64,000 nucleotides of DNA, taken from contig NZ_CBYL010000004.1 of assembly GCF_000577335.1 (NCBI RefSeq), positions 80,551 through 144,550 of the forward strand, in the 5' to 3' direction. Of this stretch, positions 17,383 to 25,776 are shown piece after piece. Made by a program: the position numbers and the translations under genes. Numbering within the stretch: position 1 is the stretch's first letter; each line of letters begins with the position of its first letter. Origin of the DNA: Faecalispora jeddahensis. Lineage in GTDB: Bacteria; Bacillota; Clostridia; Oscillospirales; Acutalibacteraceae. The notes beneath the pieces were generated by a model. That model had not been told where the DNA came from and made no database searches. It worked only from the letters and a program-made list of their open reading frames with translations.

Positions 17383-17438
17383 TCAGACGCACGTTTTTCT
17401 GCATACTGTATAAATTTTACATTTCCTCCTGATTCTGC

Positions 17439-17467
17439 TTGCTTTGGGGATGGAAAAGTATTATAGT
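17439..17467 (+). promoter_or_regulatory. Promoter of proC
   Basis: TTGCTT (17439-17444), a 17-bp spacer and TATAGT (17462-17467). This leaves a leader of about 105 bases before proC. Confidence 0.6.
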
Positions 17468-17579
17468 ATATTATATTTCATATCGTAAAAGTGGGGGTCA
17501 AAATCCAAAACTGGGCCAATCTGGCAGAAAAATGGTGGGTTTTGATGTTGATATTACTGTGTAAAGGAATGTGAATGGT

Positions 17580-18377
17580 ATGGTAGTAGGATTTGTCGGG
17601 GCCGGAAATATGGCCGGTGCAATTATGAATGGAATCCTTCGCGCAGGGATTCATCCGGCGCAGGACATGATCGTATTTGACATCAGTGAAGAAAAGCGTT
17701 CTGTGTTTCAGCAAAAGGGATTGCGGACTGCCGCATCTGTTTCTGAAGTCGTGAAGGATGCCGACATTGTTTTTCTTGCCGTGAAACCGCAGAATTTTGC
17801 GGAGGTACTGGAGGAAGCGAAAAAAACGGTAACTGAGCAGACTCGCTTTGTCACCATTGCAGCCGGAATTTCGATTCATTATATCACCTCTACGCTGGGC
17901 TGTGACTGCCCTGTGATCCGTGCGATGCCGAACACCCCTCTGCTCGTGGGCAAGGGCGCTACCGCGCTGTGCCGTTCTGAGAAGGTGTCGGATGAGGATT
18001 TTGCGTTTGTGCGTTCTATTTTTGAAGCCTGCGGCACGGTAGAAATCCTGCAGGAGGATCAGATCAATGTGGCGACCTCCGTCAACGGCAGCGGCCCGGC
18101 TTATGTGTATCTGTTCGCAAAAGCGGCAGCCGAAAGCGCAGACCGTCAGGGAATCCCCGCGGATGCGGCTCTGCGTCTGTTCAGCCAGACCCTGATCGGC
18201 AGCGCCGAAATGCTTCTGCATTCCGGCCATACGCCCGACGAGCTGATCAAAATGGTATCCTCTCCGGGCGGCACCACCCTCAAAGCGCTGGACGTTTTTT
18301 ACAGCAGAGGCTTTGAGACAATCATCGACGAAGCGATGCTGGCCTGCACACACCGGGCGGAGGAGCTTGGGAAATAG
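17580..18377 (+). CDS. proC: Pyrroline-5-carboxylate reductase
   Basis: Last step of proline synthesis, NAD(P)H dependent. The 265-residue protein has the N-terminal GFVGAGNMAGAI Rossmann motif (residues 4-15), MPNTPLLVGKGAT near 115-127 and the C-terminal signature SPGGTTLKALD near 226. I chose ATG 17580, 11 bases after AAAGGA (17563-17568); GTG 17571 is too close to that site. It appears to be a single transcription unit with its own promoter. Confidence 0.96.
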   Translation: MVVGFVGAGNMAGAIMNGILRAGIHPAQDMIVFDISEEKRSVFQQKGLRTAASVSEVVKDADIVFLAVKPQNFAEVLEEAKKTVTEQTRFVTIAAGISIHYITSTLGCDCPVIRAMPNTPLLVGKGATALCRSEKVSDEDFAFVRSIFEACGTVEILQEDQINVATSVNGSGPAYVYLFAKAAAESADRQGIPADAALRLFSQTLIGSAEMLLHSGHTPDELIKMVSSPGGTTLKALDVFYSRGFETIIDEAMLACTHRAEELGK

Positions 18378-18507
18378 GCGCTCCCGGGGCTGCTGATTAA
18401 AACGATATTTTTTACTCCATAATGAAAATAGAGTTTTGCCCATAGACTCATATTACGCCGTTTCGGCTCATACAATTCAGTAGGCAACCGCCCTCAGGAG
18501 GATCTGT

Positions 18508-19197
18508 ATGAGTAGGAAAGGGACAAGAATCATACCGCTGTACTATCGTTCGCAAAAGAAATCGCGGCCTGTCCATGAATCGCGGTTTCGTCTGTTTGAT
18601 CTGCAGAGCATGTTTCAGGTGGTTACGGAAAATCCCCTGCTAACAGCACTGGCGCTTCTGCTTTTGGTGGGAACCATCTTTGGCGCGCTGTTTGCCAGGG
18701 GGGCCGACGACTCTATTTTGCAAAAGCTGGATCTGCTGTTCGCCAGTGACGTAAAGGCCCGGGCCGTACAATCCTCCGGCTCAGCGTTTGTTGCGTCGCT
18801 TGGTTCTTCTTTTTTCTTTGTTGCGGTTTGTTTTTTATTGGGAATGTCTTTGTGGGGGGCGTTCGTTCTCCCGCTCGTTCCATTATTTCGAGGATTCGGC
18901 TTTGGTCTGGCCTCCGGTTACCTGTATGCGGCATATGGGTTTCAGGGAGTTTTATTCAATGCGGTGGTGGTTTTGCCAGGCGCCCTTTTATCGATGATCG
19001 CCATTCTTCTTGCGGCGAAGGAAGGCATGCTGTTTTCGAAAGAGGCCCTGTTAGAAGCGTTAAGACGAGAGCAAAGCAAAACGCTTTCTTTAAAGGAATA
19101 TGCGGTTCAGTTTGGCTCTTTCCTGATTCTTTCTGCTGCTGCGGCTGCAATCGATCTGATTACAACCGTATGTTTTACCGGCGCGTTTTCCTTTTAA
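18508..19197 (+). CDS. spoIIM: Stage II sporulation protein M homologue
   Basis: SpoIIM forms with SpoIID and SpoIIP the peptidoglycan-degrading engulfment machine and anchors it in the mother-cell membrane. The 229-residue protein has a basic cytoplasmic N-terminus and about five hydrophobic helices (about 45-65, 90-115, 118-150, 155-175, 200-225), as in the family (DUF95). The short loop region with PLFRGFGFGLASGYL fits. It is directly followed by xerD, as in Bacillus-type genomes where spoIIM lies near xerD, which supports the name. ATG 18508 follows AGGAGG. Confidence 0.85.
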   Translation: MSRKGTRIIPLYYRSQKKSRPVHESRFRLFDLQSMFQVVTENPLLTALALLLLVGTIFGALFARGADDSILQKLDLLFASDVKARAVQSSGSAFVASLGSSFFFVAVCFLLGMSLWGAFVLPLVPLFRGFGFGLASGYLYAAYGFQGVLFNAVVVLPGALLSMIAILLAAKEGMLFSKEALLEALRREQSKTLSLKEYAVQFGSFLILSAAAAAIDLITTVCFTGAFSF

Positions 19198-19228
19198 GCC
19201 CAAAAGCCAATTAGGGGGTACAATTGAG

Positions 19229-20131
19229 ATGAAAGAATGTTGTTCCGACTACCGGGACTATCTGCGTTTTCAAAAATCCGTTTCTCAAAACACTCTGGAT
19301 TCGTATACCAGAGATGTAGAGCATTTTTTAGAATATGTAGAACAGCAGAACCTTCGGGGGCCGGAACAGGTAACCGAATCTGTTATGGAGGAGTACGTCA
19401 AAGCCCTGAACAGCCGTCAGTGCTCTGTATCGACTGTGACGCGCAACATGGCCTCCATCCGCGGTTTCTATCAGTTCCTGATTCTAACGGGAAAAGCGTC
19501 TGACAATCCTGCCAAAAACATACGGCTTGAAAAGGTTCAAAAAAAGCCGCCTCAGATTCTGAGCAGCGAAGAAATTGAGCTTTTATTTGCACAGCCCGAT
19601 ATTTCAGAGCCGAAAGGCTGCCGCGATAAGGCGATGCTGGAGCTGCTGTACGCTACCGGCATCCGCGTGTCTGAGCTTGTGGATCTGAATGTGACCGATA
19701 TCAATCTGCATACGGCGATGCTTTGCTGTGGGGGACACGGAAAAAATGAGCGGATGATTCCGATCTATTCCAAGGCGATCGCAGCTGTCTCCGATTATTT
19801 GTTCCGCGTCAGGAGCATCATGATCCGCGCGGACGGAGGACAGGCTTTGTTCACCAATCTGAACGGCAGGCGCCTGACCCGGCAGGGCTTCTGGAAGATC
19901 ATCAAAGGCTACGCCGAACAGGCCAAAATCACGAAAGAGATTACCCCGCACACACTTCGGCATTCGTTTGCGCTGCATCTGCTGGAAAACGGCGCAAGCC
20001 TCAAGGATATTCAGCTGATGCTGGGGCATGCGGATATTTCTTCCACGCAGGTTTATGTTCAGCTGATGAATGACCATTTTAAAGAAGTTTACAACCATTG
20101 CCATCCCAAGGCCAAGCTGGGGGTAAGCTAG
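19229..20131 (+). CDS. xerD: Tyrosine recombinase XerD-like
   Basis: Site-specific recombinase that resolves chromosome dimers at dif. The 300-residue length is typical. It has an N-terminal SAM-like domain (about 1-85) and a catalytic domain with Arg in TGIRVSELVDLNV, His-x-x-Arg in HTLRHSFALHLL, and His/Tyr in LGHADISSTQVYVQL. The ATG at 19229 follows GGGGGT. It follows the spoIIM homologue. A second, longer tyrosine recombinase lies at 22405-23484, so which one pairs at dif cannot be told here. Confidence 0.92.
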   Translation: MKECCSDYRDYLRFQKSVSQNTLDSYTRDVEHFLEYVEQQNLRGPEQVTESVMEEYVKALNSRQCSVSTVTRNMASIRGFYQFLILTGKASDNPAKNIRLEKVQKKPPQILSSEEIELLFAQPDISEPKGCRDKAMLELLYATGIRVSELVDLNVTDINLHTAMLCCGGHGKNERMIPIYSKAIAAVSDYLFRVRSIMIRADGGQALFTNLNGRRLTRQGFWKIIKGYAEQAKITKEITPHTLRHSFALHLLENGASLKDIQLMLGHADISSTQVYVQLMNDHFKEVYNHCHPKAKLGVS

Positions 20132-20173
20132 AACGAACCCGCAGCGTGGGTAACACAAAAGGAGTGACTCTGT

Positions 20174-21124
20174 TTGTCAGGATTTTCTCTGTTCGGTGGC
20201 TACCAGAAGCCGGGACCTGGAGTAAGCAAAGACGCACCGCAAAAGCCGCCGGTTCAAAGATTTTTTGAAGTGCTGTTCCGCAAATTTTTTGATCTGGTAA
20301 AGCTGAATCTGCTGTTCCTGGTTCCATTTGCAGTCGTAGCGATTCTTTCTTATCTGGTAGGCCTCGTTACCGGGCAGGCGTTTTTGTGGAATCTGCCGTT
20401 TGTTTTGCTCAGTCCCTTTTTGGCGGGTCTGACTTTTGTCACCCGCAATTACGCAAGGGAAGAGCACGCGTTTATCGCGTCTGATTTTAAAGACGCTGTT
20501 TTGCTCAACTGGAAGCAGTTCTCGATTCACGGCATCATCTGTTATGTGCTGGTCAGCCTGATTACCTTCTGCATTCGCTTTTATTACACACTGGCGGCCT
20601 CGCAGGGGACTCTGTTCATGGTTCTGTTCGGAGTCAGCATTGCGGTATTTCTGGTATTTATCTTCATGCAGTACTACATTCCGCTGATGATCGTAACCTT
20701 TGATCTAAGCCTGAAGCAGATTTATAAAAACGCGTTCATTTTCGCCATTATCGGCCTGTGGCGCAATATTTTATTAACGGCGATCTTCGGCGCGATTTTG
20801 TTCCTCAATTATTTTCTGTACTATATGAATCCGGCTTTGGTTCTTTTGATCAACGGATTCCTGGTTCTGTTTTTTGCATTTTCTTTTTCCTCCTTTTTGA
20901 TTAATTTTACTGTTTACCCGTTAATTGAAAAGCTGATGATTCACCCCGCGCTGGAACCTGCGGATGCACAATCGTCTGAAAGCGAAGGTGGGGAAGAGAG
21001 CACAGAGGCGGAGGGGGAAGAGGAAAGGAAATCCGAACCCGAATATGTATTTTATCAGGGAAAACTAGTGAAGAAAAGTACTCTGGAAAATGACGACGGT
21101 TCTATTTTCCAGGATAGAAGCTGA
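20174..21124 (+). CDS. YesL-like (DUF624-like) membrane protein
   Basis: A 316-residue membrane protein with about six hydrophobic segments between residues 38 and 255 and a very acidic C-terminal tail (about 265-300). The segment FDLVKLNLLFLVP and the later PLMIVTFDLSLKQIYKNAF resemble the YesL/DUF624 family, whose function is unknown. It starts with TTG at 20174, 9-10 bases after AAAGGAG. It follows xerD closely and may be co-transcribed with it and with the SseB-like gene downstream. Confidence 0.7.
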   Translation: MSGFSLFGGYQKPGPGVSKDAPQKPPVQRFFEVLFRKFFDLVKLNLLFLVPFAVVAILSYLVGLVTGQAFLWNLPFVLLSPFLAGLTFVTRNYAREEHAFIASDFKDAVLLNWKQFSIHGIICYVLVSLITFCIRFYYTLAASQGTLFMVLFGVSIAVFLVFIFMQYYIPLMIVTFDLSLKQIYKNAFIFAIIGLWRNILLTAIFGAILFLNYFLYYMNPALVLLINGFLVLFFAFSFSSFLINFTVYPLIEKLMIHPALEPADAQSSESEGGEESTEAEGEEERKSEPEYVFYQGKLVKKSTLENDDGSIFQDRS

Positions 21125-21151
21125 CCGAAATCGAAAGGAATAGAAAGCAAT

Positions 21152-22024
21152 ATGACAAAGGATAATGGAAACTCTACCGAAGCCTCCTATACCATTCAGG
21201 ATTTAATCCAGAGGCATATTTCGGGAGACAAAAAAATTCAAAACCTGCTTTTGGAACGTTTGAAAACAGATGAGCCAATTTGGGCTGTCACTTGCTCCTA
21301 TACCAAGAATTATTGGCTGGAATTTGTGGGCACTGTTCCGAGCACGCTTTTATTTACGGAAAAACGGTTTTTCGAAGATTTTCAGCAGAAATGCAAAGAG
21401 CAAGGGATTGAGGTAAGCTGTGAGGAAAACAGTGCGGAAGAAAGAATGCGTTTGCTGGGGGACTTTTACAGAAGCGGATTTGAAGGCCTGATTATTGATA
21501 AAGGCCAGCCGGCTGTGCATCTGAGCCTGTTTGCCTTAATGAAAAAACCTGACTTTTCCAGATTACCGGAAATTCAGCGCCCCGTTATGAATCCTTCTCT
21601 GGTAAGGGCGGCCAACCAGTTTTTTCAGCTTTTGAACCAGAAGAAAGCCACCTTAGAGCATCAGAACAATTTGTTTCGGGAGATTTACAACGCGCAATTT
21701 TTGATGGCGATGGATGCAAGTGATGTTAATCTGGAACAAAAGGATTCTGAAAGCGGAAAGGCGATTATTAAGGAGGGCACCAGTTTCGCCCTGCCCACGA
21801 TCAGCAATAGCGAGAACCAGCATTTTTATCCGGTATTTACCGACTGGAATGAACTGCGGAAATATGATCCGGAGCAGAAATACAATGGAATGCTGGTGAA
21901 GCTGGAGGATATTAAGCATTTTATACAGCAGTCAGATGGGGCTGTGATCAATCCCTACGGCGCCAACATCGTCCTTTCAGAAGAACGAATCAAAGAGATT
22001 GAAGCGGTCTGCGAAGTAGAATAG
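21152..22024 (+). CDS. SseB-like domain protein of unknown function
   Basis: A 290-residue soluble protein without signal peptide or membrane segment. The C-terminal third (about 205-285) has features of the SseB N-terminal-domain family, FALPTISNSENQHFYPVFTD, NGMLVKLEDI and GAVINPYGANIVLS, found in secretion-linked and many unknown proteins. The N-terminal two thirds are not recognised. It follows the YesL-like gene by 27 bases, with GAAAGGAA ahead of ATG 21152, so it is likely in the same operon. Confidence 0.65.
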   Translation: MTKDNGNSTEASYTIQDLIQRHISGDKKIQNLLLERLKTDEPIWAVTCSYTKNYWLEFVGTVPSTLLFTEKRFFEDFQQKCKEQGIEVSCEENSAEERMRLLGDFYRSGFEGLIIDKGQPAVHLSLFALMKKPDFSRLPEIQRPVMNPSLVRAANQFFQLLNQKKATLEHQNNLFREIYNAQFLMAMDASDVNLEQKDSESGKAIIKEGTSFALPTISNSENQHFYPVFTDWNELRKYDPEQKYNGMLVKLEDIKHFIQQSDGAVINPYGANIVLSEERIKEIEAVCEVE

Positions 22025-22062
22025 CAGCCGGAAAGTTCGGAAAGCAAGGGGAGTGCCAAAAA

Positions 22063-22353
22063 ATGTATATCGCAAATTTAACTTATCTAAAACCATTATC
22101 AGAAGTTGAGAAATATCTTGAAGAACATGTCGCGTTTTTGGATCGGTATTATGAAGCAGGAAAATTCATCTGCTCCGGCAGAAAAAATCCCCGTATTGGC
22201 GGAGTGATTTTGTTCCATGCAAAAGATGAAGCTGAAATGAAACAAATCATCTCCGAAGATCCATTTCATATAAACGGGATTGCAAGCTATGAAATGATCG
22301 AATTTAATCCCACAAAATGTGCTCCAAACTTTCAATGCTTTACAGAGCAATAA
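22063..22353 (+). CDS. YciI-like protein
   Basis: A small (96 aa) single-domain protein of the YciI family, dimeric ferredoxin-like alpha/beta folds of uncertain enzymatic role. The pattern YLKPLSEVEKYLEEHVAFLD, GGVILFHAKDEAEM and DPFHINGIASYE fits the family, including the His/Asp pair (EEH, DPF) of the putative active site. It is encoded after the SseB-like gene and before the terminator at 22358-22406. ATG 22063 follows AAGGGGAG. Confidence 0.8.
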   Translation: MYIANLTYLKPLSEVEKYLEEHVAFLDRYYEAGKFICSGRKNPRIGGVILFHAKDEAEMKQIISEDPFHINGIASYEMIEFNPTKCAPNFQCFTEQ

Positions 22354-22357
22354 ATTA

Positions 22358-22406
22358 CGAGCCGGAACACTGAAGCTTACTTGCCATCAGTGTTCCGGCT
22401 CGTTTT
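22358..22406 (+). terminator. Intrinsic terminator
   Basis: A 16-bp perfect stem (22358-22373/22387-22402) followed by TTTTA. It ends the + strand YciI transcript and lies at the 3' end of the convergent recombinase gene. Confidence 0.93.
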
Positions 22407-23484
22407 ATTGGCTCTTTTTTTCTTCCGAATCTTCTCCCTGCTCCGCTTTATCGCCGCTTTCAGATACCGCGAGTTTCTTCACGGCAGTCGCGGAAACAAC
22501 ACGGTTTCCTCTGGATTTCACCTTAGACAGCGGATTGGCGTTCGCCGCATCGCGCATCTGCTGATTGGATAAATGCGTATAGATTTCGGTGGTACCCAGA
22601 TTTTCATGCCCGAGAACGTCCTTCAAAACCCGAATATCCACATGGCCGTGCTGATACATCAGGGTAGCCGCCGTGTGGCGCAGCTTATGTACGGAATACC
22701 CAGGGCCTTCAAATTCGATTTTCGCCAGATATTTTTTCACCAGATGCTGCACGGTTTTCGGGCTGATCCGTTTGCGCTGCCGGCTGATGAACAGCGCCTC
22801 GCGGTCGATTAGATTGTTGTTCGGGCGAACCGCCAGATACTGCCGGATCGCTTCCTGACAGGCATCATTTAGATACACGACTCTCTCTTTATCGCCTTTT
22901 CCCACAATGCGTAAAGTCGATGCATTCTGCCGAACGTCTTTTACATTGATCCCCACCAGTTCAGAAAGCCGCATACCGCAGTTTAAAAATAATGTGAGGA
23001 TGCAGTAATCACGCTGCCGATCCGGGCCGTCCACTGCATTCAGCAGTTCCATGCTCTGTTCGAGCGTTAAATACTTCGGCAATGCCTTTTTGAGCTTCGG
23101 CGTTTCCAGCTCTGCCATGGGATTCACAGAAAGCTTATGGGCCTTATTGGTCAGGTAGCCGTAAAACGCCCGCAAACTGGAAGCCTTTCTGGCTCTCGTC
23201 GCAGCTTTATTTCCGCGAACCGCTGAAAGGTAATTCATATATTCGAATACATCTGTCAGAGAAATCGACTGAATCAGTGCTAAATCTACATCTGAGATAG
23301 ATATTTCATCTATGGGCAGATCATCCGAAGCCAATCCTCGCTGCTTTTTTATGTAACGAAAAAACGTCCTCAAATCGCGAAAATATTCTTCCATTGTATG
23401 ATCGGATTTTCCTTTGACTGTACCGATATAACCCAGGAATTCACGGATAATCAAAGGACATTCATGCATTAATCTCGGATCCAT
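22405..23484 (-). CDS. Tyrosine recombinase, XerC-like (long)
   Basis: A 359-residue tyrosine recombinase/integrase. Catalytic residues are visible: Arg in CGMRLSELVGI, Lys in GKGDKERVV, His-x-x-Arg in HKLRHTAATLMY, His/Tyr in LGHENLGTTEIYTHLS. It has a longer inter-domain region than XerD and a charged tail (residues 325-359, rich in Lys/Glu/Ser). The conserved core and lack of phage neighbours favour a housekeeping Xer protein over a mobile integrase. I chose ATG 23484, eight bases after GGAG; GTG 23493 is too close to it. The roughly 250 bp upstream (23485-23736) are AT-rich with no clear gene. Confidence 0.85.
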   Translation of the reverse strand: MDPRLMHECPLIIREFLGYIGTVKGKSDHTMEEYFRDLRTFFRYIKKQRGLASDDLPIDEISISDVDLALIQSISLTDVFEYMNYLSAVRGNKAATRARKASSLRAFYGYLTNKAHKLSVNPMAELETPKLKKALPKYLTLEQSMELLNAVDGPDRQRDYCILTLFLNCGMRLSELVGINVKDVRQNASTLRIVGKGDKERVVYLNDACQEAIRQYLAVRPNNNLIDREALFISRQRKRISPKTVQHLVKKYLAKIEFEGPGYSVHKLRHTAATLMYQHGHVDIRVLKDVLGHENLGTTEIYTHLSNQQMRDAANANPLSKVKSRGNRVVSATAVKKLAVSESGDKAEQGEDSEEKKSQ

Positions 23485-23736
23485 TTTTATCACTCCAATT
23501 TCATTTATATCGATTCAATTATTTAGCTTTAATTATTTATATTGACTGTTCACTTATAACACCATTGAATTTCCGAACAAATGCTTCAGGCGGCCTGGAT
23601 TGCGTTATCAGCTCCTGAAAGCCGATTTTGAAATTTCAGCTCCCCTGAATTAGACAAAATAGTTATTATGACTAATTATATCATTTTTAAAAGGGGCCGT
23701 CAATTGTGTACCCAGAATATACTTTCAATTACTCTA

Positions 23737-24516
23737 TCAGTTCTCTTCTTTCACCGGCAGAATTCCGCCAATGTCGATCAAAGGATTTTGTGTCAGTTCC
23801 AAAACCTGTTTTTTCTGCGCTTCAATAAAGCGGCGCATTTGCAAACCATCCGGATGAAATTTCAGAGCCCCTGTAAACGCTACAACGGATTCAGAAATCA
23901 GTCCGCAGCAGCCGCCAATAAATCCGTATTCATATCCAGGCAGCCGAATATTTCCCGCGCTGATTCTCAGCACTTCAATTCCATGCTGCTCCGCCGCTTG
24001 TGCGATCCCGATATCCGCTGTAATCATCGCTTTTTCAGATAGGATCGCGGCGGAACAATTTGTGTAGCCCTGCCGCACCAAAATAGTATGTATTCCGGCA
24101 AAGCTGCAGGCTTTTTGCAGCGCCGGATCCAGTTCTTTTAATTTTCCGAACATTTGTTTATTGAGAATAAGTGCATTCAATCGAATATCCGCCGGGTATT
24201 TGTTTCCCAGTCTCTGCTCTGTCAGCAGCACTTCGGCTCCCTCGTCTTTCAGCCCTTGCTGCAGCTCGATTTCTGACCGCACCACGAGCCAGCTTTTCCC
24301 TTGAAGGTGAATACACTGCAGATCCGCGTGCCGATTGACCGGCTCCGGCAAATCCGGATTCACTTGTGGGGTTATCACACGAATTCCCCTGCTCTGCAAT
24401 GCGGTGATTATTTCCGGCACGAGATCGGAAGCAATTACAGCGGTGACTTTGGATGACGGCAAATTTGGCGTATCTACAAAGCGTTCTGTTCGTATCCTGT
24501 CAGATATCATTCCCAT
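23737..24516 (-). CDS. Unknown protein, possible GME/pentein-like fold (DUF6873-like)
   Basis: About 260 residues, no signal or membrane segment. I do not recognise a function. The sequence has repeated alternation of strands and conserved-looking spots: RHADLQCIHLQG, GYTNCSAAILSEKAMITADIG, EYGFIGGCCGLIS and GALKFHPDGLQMRRFI. The periodic His/Asp/Cys/Glu pattern suggests the guanidino-modifying (pentein) fold, and I recall an uncharacterised clostridial DUF with that label. That is a weak assignment. ATG 24516 follows AAGGG by about 11 bases; GTG 24528 is an alternative. It lies downstream of the ABC permease on the same strand. Confidence 0.6.
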   Translation of the reverse strand: MGMISDRIRTERFVDTPNLPSSKVTAVIASDLVPEIITALQSRGIRVITPQVNPDLPEPVNRHADLQCIHLQGKSWLVVRSEIELQQGLKDEGAEVLLTEQRLGNKYPADIRLNALILNKQMFGKLKELDPALQKACSFAGIHTILVRQGYTNCSAAILSEKAMITADIGIAQAAEQHGIEVLRISAGNIRLPGYEYGFIGGCCGLISESVVAFTGALKFHPDGLQMRRFIEAQKKQVLELTQNPLIDIGGILPVKEEN

Positions 24517-24588
24517 ACTCGATATCACCCTTATTACAATTTAAACCCAAAATGAAACGGCCCCTCTCTAACACAATGGAATACGCTT

Positions 24589-25776
24589 CTATTCCATTCT
24601 CAGGGCGTCTACGGGGTTCATTTTAGCCGCTTTCATGGCAGGATATACCCCAAATATCATTCCAGTTAAAACGGAGAAACCGACCGCAAGGGCCATAATA
24701 TCCAACCGAATACCCAGTGCAAAGCCAAAATAAGAGGCACCCAAATAAGAAATCCCATAGCCAGCCAGAATTCCAAATAAGGAGCCAAACAGCGTGATCA
24801 AAATCGCTTCGAACATAAATTCTAACAGGATATCTTTTTTTCTGGCCCCGATTGATTTTTTAATCCCGATTTCCCGCGTTCTTTCATTGACAGAAACCAG
24901 CATCACCGTCATGATGCTCAGGCTGGCCACCAGCAGCGAAATCGCCCCAACAGAGGACAGAATCAGCGTGACGACCCCAAGAATATTAGAAAGGCTGTCG
25001 CGCTGCTTCATCAGATTGTTTGAAACAAAAGCATTGCTGCTCCCGTTCGTACGGTTCAGGGACTGCACCAGCATATCCCCTGTTTTGTCCACATCTGTTC
25101 CGGATTTCAGCTTGACAGCGATCTGGTCGAATGAACTCTTTCCCAGCAGCTGCTGCATGGTGGAATATGGAACATAGACAAAATTCGGAATGTAGCTGCC
25201 GATAAAGTTCTGGAGCAATCCGCTGCCTGTTTTTACAATCCCAACCACTTCAAATTCTTCCGTGCCGCCGCTGCAGGTAATCGACAGCTTTTTCCCGATG
25301 ATATTATTTCTTTTATAAGAAGCCTGCGAAAAATTCTCGTCCACCATACAAACTCGCGCGCCAGATTTGACATCGCTGACGCTGATCGACCGGCCATACA
25401 GAACATTCAAAGAGATGATCTGGTTCGCGTCGGCATCTATTCCCCATACCAGCGCCTTTCCGGTGATCCGCGTTGTCTGCACACTGGTCGCCTGCATCAT
25501 CACAGGCATGGCCTTCTCTACATTTTCCGATTCCCGTACAATTTTCAGGTCGGTATCAGTCAGCACAACCTGGCTGTCGTTTTCCAAAGTGCTGATCGAC
25601 AGTCCGCTCAGGCCCAGGCTGTCAAACTCGTGGGTCAGCGCGTCCGTGCCGCACTGGCTGATATTGCCGATCATAATGACCGACGCTACGCCAATGGCTA
25701 CCCCCATCATCGTCAAAGCCGTGCGGAGCCTTTTTCTGCCAAGGTTTTGAAAAGCGGAGCGAAAAATGTCAGCCAT
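24589..25776 (-). CDS. MacB/FtsX-type ABC transporter permease
   Basis: A 395-residue permease with one N-terminal helix (about 17-37), a large extracytoplasmic MacB-type core (about 40-260) and three C-terminal helices (about 270-295, 320-345, 355-380). The start MADIFRSAFQNLGRKRLRTALTM is typical, as is NERTREIGIKKSIGARKKDI, the loop contacting the ATPase. Its ATG overlaps the adaptor stop by eight bases, so the two are coupled. No ATP-binding subunit is encoded next to it. The role is probably export of a peptide, drug or envelope-stress ligand; the substrate is unknown. Confidence 0.88.
   Translation of the reverse strand: MADIFRSAFQNLGRKRLRTALTMMGVAIGVASVIMIGNISQCGTDALTHEFDSLGLSGLSISTLENDSQVVLTDTDLKIVRESENVEKAMPVMMQATSVQTTRITGKALVWGIDADANQIISLNVLYGRSISVSDVKSGARVCMVDENFSQASYKRNNIIGKKLSITCSGGTEEFEVVGIVKTGSGLLQNFIGSYIPNFVYVPYSTMQQLLGKSSFDQIAVKLKSGTDVDKTGDMLVQSLNRTNGSSNAFVSNNLMKQRDSLSNILGVVTLILSSVGAISLLVASLSIMTVMLVSVNERTREIGIKKSIGARKKDILLEFMFEAILITLFGSLFGILAGYGISYLGASYFGFALGIRLDIMALAVGFSVLTGMIFGVYPAMKAAKMNPVDALRME

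Noticed and set aside
17478..18443. 321-codon open frame on - opposite proC
   Set aside because: Shadow of proC; no ribosome site.
22405..23484. Phage or ICE integrase
   Set aside because: No att-like repeats, no phage or conjugation genes nearby; the sequence style is that of a housekeeping Xer protein.
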